Translations under genes and position numbers: made by a program
Source: Plutella xylostella
Lineage: Eukaryota; Arthropoda; Insecta; Lepidoptera; Plutellidae
DNA: 64,000 bases
Assembly: GCF_932276165.1 (NCBI RefSeq)
Contig: NC_064012.1
Span: 7,261,501 to 7,325,500, forward strand
Direction of reading: 5' to 3'
Shown: positions 24,064 to 35,040 of the stretch, piece after piece
Position numbering within the stretch: position 1 is the stretch's first letter
How the letters are laid out: every line of letters starts with the position of its first letter
The notes under the pieces: model-generated
Seen by the model: only the letters and a program-made list of their open reading frames with translations
What the model was told of the DNA's origin: nothing
Database searches by the model: none

Positions 24064-27000
24064 TTAGTTATGTTCCCATCCTAGCGACCGTTCAACGGCC
24101 ATTTTCCATTGCTTATACCTCATGTCCCTTTCATCGTCGCTTATTTGTGGCATAAACGTCATTCCTGCTCCAGTTTCAATGGGTGCATGCTGTGTGTGGC
24201 CTTCTACGCCCCAATACGCCACTAGCGCCGCGCCCAAAGCCGTGCTTTCGGTGAATCCTGCTCGTATTACATTTATACCGACCAAGTCCGCTTGCATCTG
24301 CATTACGAGATCGTTGAACGTCATCCCTCCGTCGACCTAAAATATGTATTGATTAGAGATGCCACGAATATTCGGCAACTATTCGGTATTCGGCCTATTC
24401 GGCCAGTTTTTTCAGTATTCGGTATTCGGCCGAATAGTGCGTAGTATTCGGGCCGAATACCGAATAGTAAATCAAGTAAAAAATGACTTGTTATTTTAAT
24501 CAAAATTGTGTATTTATTTCGAAATCACATCATTTTAGTACTCAAAATTAATCAGTAGTAAGTTGTGCTGGATAAAAACGAGCATTTCAGCATTTTTTGG
24601 TCGCCCACGATTGCGCTTTTCATTGCAAGAAAATAACCTCTACACTATAAACGCTACTTCCAGGTGAAGAAAGATAAGTTTTTGCAAATTTCAAAAGGTT
24701 CGGGTATTGTTTTTTGTTTGCTGACCACCACTTGTAAGGATCGGCCATCCGATCTAGGCAAACTATTATCAAATAAAAATTCAACTCGTTTGCCACAGCA
24801 TTCTGCCTCTTAATAATTAGCATTTCTCATATAATCTGTAGCGACTTCTTCAAAGCAGTTCCAGGAACAAAAAAAACAGGTTGTAGCGCCGAATATTCGG
24901 CGGCCGAATATTCGGCGCTTCGGCCGGCAGCGTCGCCGAATATTCGGTATTCGGTATTCGGCCAATTCACTATTCGTGGCAACACTAGTATTGATTATGA
25001 GAAAATGTTGTATAGACCCATCAGTAATTGTTTTAACTACTCAGTGATCTCGATTTTGAAGACTGAAATTCTAATTTTCGAGCTGTCAAAACCATGATTT
25101 ATTTAAATAATTTAACCCCACTTGCACCAACATATTAAATCTAGATTAAGGGTGTCTTGCACAACAAAGTTAAACAAAATTAAATCTATGACCTCTTGCT
25201 CTGACATTATGAGAGTTAATTTTATTTAACTTTGTTCTGCAAGACGCCCTTAGTTTTAAATCTCGATTTAGTATCAAATTTTATATGAATTGACGTTTCT
25301 TAAATCGAGATTTGACACTTAATCTAGATTTAAATGTTTGTGCAAGTGGCCCTTAAATTCGACTCTAAGGGCGCCTTGCACAACAAAGTTAAATAAAATT
25401 AAATTTATGACCTCTTGCTCTGACATTATACTGTCAGAGCAAGAGACAAACTATTTAATTTTATTTAACTTTGTTGTGCAAGACGCCCTAAGAGTGTTCC
25501 CGTAAATGTCATATTTTGCTAGCAAAATTTCGTTTGTTAGTCGTATACCTCGAAATCAAAAAATCCTTATAGCTTTTCACCTATTCGCATTTCGCCGCGA
25601 TGTCAAAATTTCTGAATAGATTTTTATTCTTGTAGTATAATTTTTGATCGCTACTGACAATTGTCTGAAAAAATCATAGTAGATTTACTTTCTTGCCTGT
25701 CTTCACTGTAGTCGCTTTTCACCTTGATAGATATTTGTTTGTAATGCATTATTAGGTACATATCGCGATATTTCTTTTCCACTTCAACAATATGCGACCC
25801 AAATAAGATGCGACAAAAAATACTTACTTGCTATTCCAAATATATGCAGCTTAATAAATAAGCTATTGATAATACATGCTACATCAAAATTTGCTACTGT
25901 TGTAAAAATCTGTTAAAAATATATGCTAGTATCAAAATATACTACCGATATTATACGCTACAACAAAAAACGCTATCACGGTGAAATGCGAATAGGTGAA
26001 AAGCTACAAGGATTTTTTGATTTCGAGGTATACGACTAACAAATGCAAAATTTATAGTTTGACAGCGTTAAAATTAAAATGTCTGCCTTCAGTATAGCTA
26101 CAGTGCCACAAACTTTTCTGTTCCGGTGACAGCTCACATAAATGTGTAAAATTTCTTAATTCTATAAGATTTTATGTTTGCACGTGTTGTTAATTCGCTC
26201 TTGCGGTGTTAATAAACCCATCTAATCTTTTACATTTACAATATACAATTCATTAGTAAGTAATGAGATATGGATCAATTTAGTTCACTTTCACCGGAAC
26301 AGATAAGTTTGTCGCACTATACTACCAGTGACTTATTCCTGTTTAAATATATTATGCTTTACTTATTAGTTTATCTAGATCTGAAAAATGCATACCTTCA
26401 ACATTTGAAGTGGTATTCCGCAATCTTCGTTCATGGCGTCCAATATATCTCTTACTTGGTAACAAACAGCTTCTAGAGCCGCCTTCACTATATTATTGGA
26501 GTTGGTGTCTTCAGATATTCCGCATATAACCCTGAGAAAATGATCACTGTGTTAATATTACATTATTACTTAGAATGTATACAGAAAGAACTACCCCGTG
26601 TGGCTTTTTCTCGACAAATCCAGAAGGTTCGACAACCTGCTAAGAGTGTCGACTGTGTGTGACTCTTAAGTGAATCAAAAATTTCGAGCTGAGATCCAAC
26701 TGGTGGACCCAAACCTCATTACTAATCCGCCATAGTGGGTTAGCCATAGAGAGTTTGCTTGTTTGTTAGACTGACCAGATAGAATGAGACATTAGAAGCG
26801 CAGTCAAAGTACATACAGTTCGGTTCAAACAATTTGAGAGTTCTGAAGTTAGCTGCGATTACACTTTGTCAAACTAACCAACAGTAACTCGTTGAAAGAA
26901 TGAATAGGAGGTTTGTTAGTTTGACAAGGTACAAAAGTGCATTGGCTGCCAACTTCTTAACAACCAAGTTGTTTGAACCGAACTGAACTTATGCTACTGA

Positions 27001-29713
27001 TCGTACCTAAATCTGTTTTTTAATCTCAGATACTAAATTGACAGACTCTGAACGGTTCATCAACAGTTGATTGTCCCGTCTATAGAGCGATGCGTCAGTT
27101 AATCGCGGGACATTCGACTGAGCGCGGTCGATTGTCTCGCGATCAACTGACATATCGTTCTATTGGCGGTACAATCGACTGTTGATGAACGGTTAAGAAC
27201 CTATCAATTTAGTATCTGAGATTAAAAAAGAGACTTTAGGGTGATTTAACAAAACGGATACTTTACCCCCGAGCATCTTGCCTCCAATACGGTGCGTACA
27301 GTCCACTGAATGCTGGAACAAATACGACACTGCCGCTGTCTGTAGCGTTAGCAGCGATTTCCTGGGAGTCCTTTACGTTGTCCAATAGTTCTATGTTCTC
27401 TTTGAGCCAACCTAATGCTGCTCCCGCAATTGCAACCTGAAATTGTATATTTTATACATATAAGATTAATTTCATTAGAACCGGTCAGCTGATTGAATAA
27501 CTAAATGTTATGATTTATAAAACATCTAATAGAACTTCTTGGAAGTGCCAAATCAAGATAGCAAACATGATAATGAATTAACAGTGACAATTTCTTAAAA
27601 TTAAATTGTATTTCCATAAACTTACTGATCCTTCCAAAGCATAGAAAGGAGGATTATCCTTTCCTAACTGAAATGCAACAGTAGTAAGAAGACCTCTGCT
27701 GGAGTTTACTCGTATGTCGCCAGTATTGTACAGGACAAAGCAACCTGTTCCATATGTGGCCTTAGCTTGACCCTTCTGTAGACACATCTGGCCAACCAAT
27801 GCGGCTTGCTGATCACCGAGGCACCCAGATATTGGTACACCTTTTACAGGTCCTTCGGCAATGTAACCATACACCTGGAAATTATTATGGTGCCATTTTA
27901 AAAATGAAATAAATGACTTCAAAAATCAATAAAACTAATAATTTATACAATGATACCAATATAATTAGGTAAGTACTATTCGTTTTTTATGGTTCACAGG
28001 TGTGACTATTTTATTTGTATTCCTCAGTTTATAATATATTTTGTTAGTTTGCTTTACCTTCAATGCTTTATAGATTTTATACTTATATCCTATACATATG
28101 TACCTTTCCAGGAAGTGATACCTACCTCTGAACTAGATCTTATTTCAGGGAGTACAGACTTTGGAACCTCAAAGAATTTTAGCAACAGTGGGTCCCATTC
28201 CAATGTTTCAATATTCATAAGCATTGTCCTTGATGCATTTGAGACATCAGTCACATGTTTACCACCATTAGGCCCACCTGGAAGTAATTTAATAAATGGT
28301 CAATTATTTCAGCTGAATTATACCATTATATCATATATTTCACAGACACAACTCATAAAATACAACATTTAAAACAAAACATGTAAGTAATAAAATTCTT
28401 TCGCACCTTCTAAGTAGTCTTTGTAAGTTAGTACAAATATTACAGATGCATTACTTTGTACCAACTTACAATGGCTAACTAGGTAGGAAATATATGTAAG
28501 TACAGTAGTAGCAAGTAGTAGTCGCACAGCAAATAAATGTTTGAGATAGTATAAGGTTATCAGCAGCGCATTACCACTAGCAACGGTGCAGTATCGCTCG
28601 CCCAATTTTGGGAAGTTAACTATCTCTCGCTGGCACAAATAATAAACTATTATTTACCTGTCAAATTCCAAATGATCCATGTGTCTACAGTACCGAAGCA
28701 GCAAGTACCAGCTTTCATTGCATTTTTGACAGCATCCACATTGTCACTGAGCCATCTCAGTTTGACTGCACTGAAGTAAGGAGACAGTGGCAGACCGCAA
28801 AGTGGCTGTAAATAAACAGGCAATTAATTCATGCAGTTCACAAGATCTCTGACCCATTGCAGATAAATATTTAATACATATCTGATAACTTTGTGGTAAG
28901 TACTATAAATATTAATTTAAGTATAAGTGGATGGGACAGTGAATTTATATTAATGTCCAAGACAAAAGGTTTATCCAAGATAGACACACACAGGAAAACT
29001 CACCTTAAGATAATTCTGATTTCTTGTTTTGTTTGGAACAGTGTCTAACAATTTGTCTATTGTAGACGAGGTCCTCATATCAAGCCAAACAATAGCATTA
29101 TGTAGAGGCTTTCCGGTTATCACATCCCACACTATAGTTGTCTCTCTTTGATTAGTCACACCAATTGCTATTATGTCCTGAAAATTACAACACAGAGGTT
29201 TTTAAAATCAATCATTGATAAACCGCAGTGCCCACCCGCTCATAATTTTAGTACTAACTCTATTCTGACAGTAATTATTATGTAAAGTTATACTTACTCA
29301 TTACAACAATAGTGGACGTGAAAATAGAAGCAGGTAAAACTAATTATATTACCTTGAGTGTAAGTTTCAAGGTTAGGAATGACAGAAAGATAGTGATAAT
29401 GACATGGTATTTAACTATTGCTATATACCTATATAAATAAATGTAAAAATGCGTAAATAAAGAGAATTACCTTAGGGTTTCCACCTAGGGATACTAACTT
29501 TTCAACTGCTTTTTGGATGCACGTAACCACTACTTCTAAGATCGCGTTGGGGTCTTGCTCCACCCATCCTTCACGCGGAAAGTTCTTGGAAAGTTCTTTT
29601 TGATGTGAAGCTACAACTTCTGAAGAATTTGCTTTAAAAATAATGAATCTAGCACTTGATGTGCCCTCGTCAATTGACCCCACAAGGGGACCAAAAGGAC
29701 CAAACTCAGTCAT
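24064..29713 (-). CDS. Glycerol kinase, complete gene, 8 exons, 514 aa
   Basis: The product phosphorylates glycerol with ATP to glycerol 3-phosphate (FGGY kinase family; lipid and carbohydrate metabolism). Minus-strand exons: 29713-29471, 29177-29004, 28805-28658, 28277-28126, 27874-27626, 27436-27267, 26531-26396, 24336-24064. All junctions follow GT-AG and the phases join without a break to 514 codons, close to 502 in E. coli and about 520-550 in vertebrates. Visible motifs: N-terminal phosphate loop IDEGTSSARF (D15), NQRETT (residues 90-95), NAIVWLDMRT (108-117), GLPLSPYFSAVKLRW, GCLGDQQAALVGQ with the presumed catalytic base D260, TYGTGCF (279-285), FVPAFSGLYAPYW and VDGGMTFNDLVMQ (425-437). 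In the first loop Glu16 replaces the Gln of E. coli and human. The protein ends at ...SLGWEHN, without the hydrophobic tail of mitochondria-binding vertebrate isoforms, so it is probably soluble. The start is the first ATG in the conserved frame. Introns hold hAT and MITE insertions. Confidence 0.95.
24346..24995 (-). mobile_element. Deleted hAT transposon (634 bp) with perfect 8-bp target-site duplication
   Basis: GTATTGAT occurs at 24346-24353 and 24988-24995. The element is 24354-24987 with terminal inverted repeats: left tagagatgccacgaatattc, right the complement of tagtgttgccacgaatagtg. Subterminal regions are packed with attcggtattcggcc-type words on both sides. Internally only the end of a transposase remains. 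An 8-bp duplication, TAG...-type ends and a C-terminal dimerisation domain define the hAT superfamily. It sits in intron 7 of glycerol kinase, a few bases upstream of the last exon. Confidence 0.92.
24535..24823 (-). pseudogene. hAT transposase C-terminal (dimerisation domain) remnant
   Basis: Minus-strand frame contains DPYKWWSANKKQYPNL, FAKTYLSSPGSSVYS and then a stop. After a frame change it continues RNRGRPKNAEMLVFIQHN and ends at 24535. This is the order of the hAT C-terminal dimerisation domain (W-W, Y-P-L-A, P-x-S-x-x-x-E-x-x-F, K-R-N-x-L...LFI-x-H-N). The frameshift and the absence of the catalytic core show that it is inactive. Confidence 0.88.
25122..25350. repeat. Hairpin repeat containing a nested second hairpin (glycerol kinase intron 7)
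   Basis: The outer pair is cttgcaccaacatattaaat...agattaag at 25129-25158 against cttaatctagatttaaatg...tgtgcaag at about 25318-25347. An intermediate pair, taaatctcgattta / taaatcgagattt, lies inside. The segment 25149-25251 is itself a hairpin with ends agggtgtcttgcacaacaaa and ttctgcaagacgccct, of the same family as 25367-25490. The order shows one MITE inserted in another. Confidence 0.75.
25367..25490. repeat. MITE-like hairpin, about 124 bp (glycerol kinase intron 7)
   Basis: Ends are complementary: agggcgccttgcacaacaaa at left and tttgttgtgcaagacgccct at right. The centre tctgacattatactgtcaga is a further palindrome, so nearly the whole element can fold into one hairpin. Same family as 25149-25251. 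It is the better-preserved copy. Confidence 0.8.
26101..26319 (+). repeat. TA-flanked MITE, copy 1 (glycerol kinase intron 7)
   Basis: 219 bp. Left end cagtgccacaaacttttctg and right end (complement of) tagtgcgacaaacttatctg form terminal inverted repeats of about 30 bp including ttccggtga. TA dinucleotides lie outside both ends. A second copy in opposite orientation is at 32962-33174. The two share internal sequence such as ataaacccatctaatctttt. Confidence 0.82.
26816..26986. repeat. MITE-like hairpin (glycerol kinase intron 6)
   Basis: Exact 17-bp terminal inverted repeats cagttcggttcaaacaa (26816-26832) and ttgtttgaaccgaactg (26970-26986). Subterminal acactttgtcaaactaac and gttagtttgacaaggt also pair. 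The word ttgacaaggtacaaaagtg is shared with the MITE at 50994-51125, so the two families are related. Confidence 0.8.
27015..27229. repeat. MITE-like hairpin (glycerol kinase intron 6)
   Basis: Terminal inverted repeats of about 28 bp: ttttttaatctcagatacta at left, tagtatctgagattaaaaaa at right. Inner segments aacggttcatcaacagttga and cgactgttgatgaacggtt also pair, giving a long foldback. It ends about 38 bp before the 3' boundary of exon 6 (27267), close to the splice donor. Confidence 0.8.
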
Positions 29714-29960
29714 TTTACCACACTAAAACCAAATAGTATGAACAAACAAAGCAATTAATCTTAATCTCACTTATCTAAACGCACTTTGCGCTCGACAATC
29801 AGCATTTGTCTACAAAAAGCAATAAAATACATAATGATCGCTCGCTTCCATAATCACAGCTGTCTGGTCTGAGGTATATAGTGTTGTACCTTTACCATAC
29901 CACCAATCGAACGACTGTGTATGTACCTATTGTCCTATTCATCAGCATGGATAGCACAGT
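29714..29960 (-). promoter_or_regulatory. Upstream region of glycerol kinase
   Basis: Immediately 5' of the ATG the minus strand reads tttggttttagtgtggtaaa. The ttttag could be the acceptor of a 5'-UTR intron. No convincing TATA box was found. Placement is inferred from the gene start only. Confidence 0.3.
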
Positions 29961-31020
29961 GGTGAAATGGTGATTTTGTATGGCGCGGGAGAATCGCCAC
30001 CTAGCGAATAAATACGCGCTGTATTAGCTCCACGCCATACAGATTTGAGTCAATTTTTATTGTACTGCTAGTTTGAGAAAAACATTATTATACACTTGGT
30101 AATCAGTACCTACCTAATACGTAAATTAAATAATATGTTAAGTACCTAATCTCTAATCTTTAATCTCACGGAATTCTGACAGTTATCAATTTTTGACATG
30201 TCAGAGATCACAAACCTTTTTTGGCTGGGTACTTTTTTCAATACGAGTCTGAACATCAGTTGTATCCGGTCAATTTTGTATATTATATTTTTAAATATAT
30301 TATTTAGAATGATGGTCTTTACGTTAGGCGCAAAAGAACCACGAGGACGCTACTTTCTGGGAGAGAGAAAGTCTGACTCTTGTGCTCAGTCAGATGGGGC
30401 CGCTTCCTGCGAAGGGCCAGGTTGTGGCTCCATAACGTTTATAAAAATCAACAAACTATCACAACGCGAAAGGTCAACGATAAGAAACCGGCCAAGTGCC
30501 AGTTGAACTCGCGCACTGAGGGTTCCATACAAGTCTACTTACCTGAGATATTTTTCCTTTTAATTTCATCATTATGTACATCTATATGAAATATTAGCTT
30601 GATATCTTTAACCGTTTCTGAGAAAAAGGGTGGTGACAGACAGACGGACAACAATAAGGGTTCCTTTTTTCCTTTTCAGGTACGGAACTCTAAAAAAGAA
30701 TAGTAACAATCGGATCAATCGTTTCCTAGATATTCGTGGACAAACATACATACCAACAAACATATAAACATACTTATACAATTAAAAAAAATCATATTTG
30801 TTTATTAGGCTTAATGGATTGTCATATGTTAATATGGTGCAGTTCCAATAATCTTACATAGCGAACATTTTATGTACTTACCGAATTGAGAATCTTTTAT
30901 TTGAAATCGATTAAAAAGGTTTGTTATCCCTGAATTTTGTAGCAAGTGATGCCATGCTAAAGAATAAAATAAAGTAATTAAAATTAATTCGATACAATGG
31001 TCGTGAGTCGGGATTTTACT
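29961..31020. other. Intergenic sequence with dispersed repeat pieces
   Basis: 29973-30043 is a short hairpin-like repeat (tgtatggcgcggga ... cgccataca) partly repeated at 32788-32835. 30480-30696 is a fragment of a common insect repeat: aaaccggccaagtgccagtt at the left, then ctgagaaaaagggtggtgac, gacagacggacaac and ttttcaggtacggaactcta at the right. Related pieces are at about 52215-52345 (opposite strand) and 60425-60500. I cannot name its class. No host exon seen. Confidence 0.5.
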
Positions 31021-31022
31021 TA

Positions 31023-31274
31023 ATACTATAAATGCGAAAGTTTGTGAGTATGTGTGTATATATGTATGTGTGTACCTTTGTTACTTCTTCACGTCAAAAC
31101 AACTGAACCGATTTTAATGAAATTTGGAATGGAGTTAGCTGACACCCTGGATTAACACATAATAGCTTATGTGTTAATCCAGGGAATTCCGCGATAAAAA
31201 AAGTAGCCTTTTTATCGCGGAATTCCCACGGGAAAACTAATTAAGGAGAAACGAAGCTCGTGGCAACAGCTAGT
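31023..31274 (+). mobile_element. Helitron-like non-autonomous element
   Basis: Starts around actataaatgcgaaagtttgtg, continues through aacaactgaaccgattttaatg and tttttatcgcggaattccca, and ends gaagctcgtggcaacagctagt. This arrangement with a ...GCTAGT end is recalled as a widespread Helitron-type family in Lepidoptera. The copy has an internal inverted duplication (ctggattaacacataatagc / gcttatgtgttaatccag at 31148-31182). No Rep or helicase coding sequence is present. Class assignment is from memory. Confidence 0.55.
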
Positions 31275-31494
31275 ATTGAAATATTTGTTATTTTTGTATT
31301 ACCTACTTCACTTGAGCAAGTAAATATTTAGATTTTTTTTTCTTTGAAAACATAAAAAAAAATATTGCCCTTAAATGGATCCAAATTTTAAATTTTTTCG
31401 GTGAAGAGCTTTTTTAGTGGTATCACTAATGAAATGTCAGAATTCCGCGGAATTAAAAATTAGAGTATACAAAAGAATATCTGTCTGTCACAGT

Positions 31495-31673
31495 GGGACA
31501 GAGTTGTCACCGAGTGGGGGGCCAGTGACGGACGTCGGCGCTGAGGAAGTCCTAGGCGGAGATGGTGGGACGACTTGGACAAGTTCCTACCTGAGTGGCC
31601 CGAAGTGTCGGAGGACCGCGACCGTTGGACCAAATTTAAGAAGGCCTTTGCCCAGCAGTGGAATACAAACTAG
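31495..31673 (+). pseudogene. LINE C-terminal remnant
   Basis: From 31557 a frame reads RRWWDDLDKFLPEWPEVSED, then RDRWTKFKKAFAQQWNTN and a stop at 31671-31673. A W-W-D-D-L...W...A-Q-D/E-R-x-x-W...F-A-Q-Q-W ending is typical of LINE-encoded proteins of insects. Upstream sequence back to about 31495 appears to continue in a shifted frame. Nothing of the catalytic core remains. Confidence 0.7.
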
Positions 31674-32961
31674 GCTAAATCTAAAAAAGAAGACCTAATT
31701 TATTTATTTTTAAGCACTGCAGTATTTATCTTTAAAAAAACAATAGAATATGCTTAACATACATTATAATAATAAAATTATTACATCAATAAGTACTTAA
31801 AACCAGGCAATCTTTGGAAAATAACACAAAATAGGTCAACACCCACACTGTACAGCATGTAAAACGCAGAGGCACCAGTTTGTATTGTAACCTTTGGGGT
31901 GGAGACTGGACCCTTGCTTTGGAAAGACGCGATCGATTAAGGGATCTATAAATTAGGGCAGCGTACACCTAATTATTGTAGAAATAAAAAACGCACAGTA
32001 TACAAATGTAATAAGAGTATAGAATTTCGTCTGATAAAATAAGATGTGATCTGTATTCTGAGGGTTTGACAGGTTTTTTCAACTTTTTCTCCAATAATGT
32101 ACCTAATTTTTTTTTATTACATACGCCCCATAATTTATTGGACATTACTATTGTAATTATATATTACACTGGAGCGCAATTGCCTTAATCTCCACGGTTC
32201 GGTCTTAGTAGTTCATTAACTAATATTTTCAAAATTTAATCATTAAACTGAAGTGTGCACTCTAGACGGTTATAGGAAGGAAATGTAACTTCATATTGTA
32301 TATGTTTGGAACTCTGTATTCTTATAACTGTTTGTGTACAAATATAATAAAATAAAATAAAATAGTCTGTCTAATCTGTGGTCTTAGTTTCAAGGTTCTT
32401 GTTATAGATTTATGTTTTTGCCCGTTTTCCTTTAAGGTAAATAGAAATAAAAATATTGCACATCCAAATATTTTTTTGGTTAGATTTGATTAACAAATCG
32501 ATTGTGATTAGAGACAATGAAACTGGTGCACAACACTTTTTTCAATGTCATGCCCACAACTGTCATGAGCTGTCAAAGTGACAAGTGACAACTGTGAAAA
32601 AGAGTTGGCATTCCTGTCAGTGTCAGGTTCGTTCAGGACTCTTATGTTAGCAATAAATATTATTATGAATAGCAAAATTATAATGATATTTTAATGTATT
32701 GAATGAAGTCACGAATTTTCGTAATATTGATATTATCAATCAATAGTTATTTTTCCTTTTCCTGTTTAAAAAACTAAACAAGAAATTGTATGGCGCGGAG
32801 CTAGTGCAGAGCGTGTACCGCTAGGTGGCGCCACTCGAACGAAATAAAACCTCATTGCTACATCATCGGCACGGGTACTGAAAAACCTAAACATAACTTC
32901 CGTTTGTAAGCGTTTTTCGTTTTTCCCAAAACTGCCACGTTTGCCATCTCACCACCTCGTA
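31674..32961. other. Intergenic sequence with a possible LINE tail at about 32280-32367
   Basis: 32280-32367 ends tttgtgtacaaatataataa followed by (AATAA)n, in the style of a LINE 3' end. 32560-32640 is dense in tgtca/tgaca words. 32788-32835 is a copy of the short repeat at 29973-30043. No gene seen. Confidence 0.4.
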
Positions 32962-33174
32962 ATGTGCGACAAACTTATCTGTTCCGGTGAGAGCGAACTA
33001 AATTGATCCATATCTCATTACTTACTAATGAATTGTATATTGTAAAAGATTAGATGGGTTTATTAACACCGCAAAAGCGAATTAACAATACGAGCAAACT
33101 TAAAATCTTATAGAATTAAAAAATATTAAACATTTATGTCAGCTGTCACCGGAACAGATAAGATTGTGGCACTG
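32962..33174 (-). repeat. TA-flanked MITE, copy 2 (inverted relative to copy at 26101)
   Basis: 213 bp with left end atgtgcgacaaacttatctg and right end aagattgtggcactg, flanked by TA. It is the reverse complement of the 26101-26319 family, including agattagatgggtttattaa. The pair encloses glycerol kinase exons 1-7. Confidence 0.8.
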
Positions 33175-34430
33175 TAATGCTAATTCCAATTTTTTTACCT
33201 AGAATGTAGAAGTTGAAGTAATTTTGAAGGTTAAGTACTTACCTATTTAGTTAGCGCTTTTTAATACATCGAGTCCTCTCTTGGTACTTTCTCCATCTAG
33301 ACCGATCTAATCCTTTTTAACTTCTTCAACTGCCCGCATCACCAAAACTATGGTGGTAACAAAGAGTGTAAGCCAATCAAATGGTTGCCTTTGTGTTAAG
33401 TTTTATACTTATAAGTTTAGTAATTATATGGTTATTTTACGTAGGTACCTACTAACTAATTCAAAGTTAGGTAAGTAAACTAACCTACCACTATATAACA
33501 TAACAACTAATATTTTGCAACTATGTATACTTACCTATCCAGCTAATAAACTTTATATTGATCTATTCTCCCATCGTGTTTACTGTGAATTCTCTGCAAA
33601 ATCCATTTATTATAGAACAAAAGAGGCAACCAAAATACAACAACACAATCAATATTCAAGGGCACCTTACGCCCTGCATAAACTATACTCCGCTGAAATT
33701 TCGCTTATCACCATAACAAAAAGGTACAAATTGGTTACGAACGTGCCACGTGCCACGTACACGGTAAAATCCAAATTTCGACTGGACTGCTTATTGTTTC
33801 TCTGCTTTCGCAATTAGGCCGTGTAATCGAGTTTGCAGTTCAAGGGTAGCCCAGCAAAGCTACTGAAAGGAAAACTAATTACTGGCTGATGATAGTTTCT
33901 CAGATTAGGTACTCTCCGGTATCAGTGCAAATGGTTTCGTATTTCCAATTAGTGCATTTAGCTGTCAATACCAGGTAATATCAATTTCCATTTCAGATGG
34001 CCCGGTCAAGTTCATCAGTGGAATGTCCAATTATGACTGAACTTGACCTGGCAGTTGCAGACCTCAAAACTGAAATGACCCTTTAGTTGATGACCCAGTG
34101 ACACCATCCTAGAACGAAAGTGACCTAATAGGAAATGTTAGCTATTTTAAAATTAAACTGGACTGTAGTTTTCCCCGTTGTTATCTCATTATTGTTTTAA
34201 GTCCTTTTACCGTTAGATCCGGTTATCATTTTATTTAGGATTAGTTCACTTTTGATGGTGAAGGAAAATCGTAAGAAGTGAAAGAGAAATTTCTAGCTGT
34301 GTAGCCTACTACCAAACTTAAAATACAAGGTAGATCCATGGTAGATCTACAACGGACTCTGGTGTCGCGTTGATCCAGCAACCAGCACATAATATTATAT
34401 TTATTTAGTGCTTGGGAAGAACGTCTTGAA
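33175..34430. other. Intergenic sequence; small hairpin at about 33998-34080
   Basis: Around 33998-34080 catttcagat...ggtcaagttcat pairs with atgactgaacttgacc...aactgaaatg, suggesting an old MITE. The frame at 33515-33817 has no family features. Confidence 0.4.
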
Positions 34431-34435
34431 GATCT

Positions 34436-35040
34436 TGCGGATTTTTGCGATCTATCAAATCTATTTGATTGTGTAGATCATGCAACTCTTCTTATAAACT
34501 AAAATATTATGCTACTTTATTAAAATCTTACTTGACACACAGAACTCAACTAGTCGACACAAATGGAGTGCGTTCCGCTGGCTGTTAGTATGGGTGTTCC
34601 TTAAGGCTATATTATTAGGACCGTAATACCTATATGATGCTAGATACTTATTCAGTTACTAAAGATATTTGTAAATCCTTTATTTTATTTTAGTTTTTAA
34701 TTTGCTGTACCCGACAGGGTCCATAATGTTCCTAATTTAATGTATTGAACACCTGTAAAACCTATGGATGCAATAAAAGATTGAGTATTGAGGACATGGC
34801 TATTTTAATCCAGGAAATTTTAGGACCATTTTTATTTCTCGTAAACGATAACGATGTACCGTTTTTGGTAGATAAATTATCCGAGATGGTATTGTTGGCC
34901 GACGGCGACGTGCTTCACATAATATATGTATTTAAGTTGAATCGACAAGAAGATAATTTTGAATATGCAAATAGCACTCTTTCTGTAGTTGCTAGGTAAT
35001 TGGATATAAAGCGATCAACGACTATAACAACGACTATAGC
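34436..35040 (+). pseudogene. Degenerate CR1/L2-like LINE reverse transcriptase
   Basis: 34436-34490 reads DFCDLSNLFDCVDHATLL, matching the reverse-transcriptase motif A block (FCDLSKAFDCVDH in active relatives, from memory). After stops and frame shifts come SYLTHRTQLVDTNGVRS and VSMGVP. From about 34795 a frame reads ILGPFLFLVNDNDVPFLVDK, then LSEMVLLADGDV, where the usual ADD is ADG, followed by LNRQEDNFEYANSTLSVVAR. Several stop codons, frameshifts and a lost catalytic residue mark a dead copy. Confidence 0.8.
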
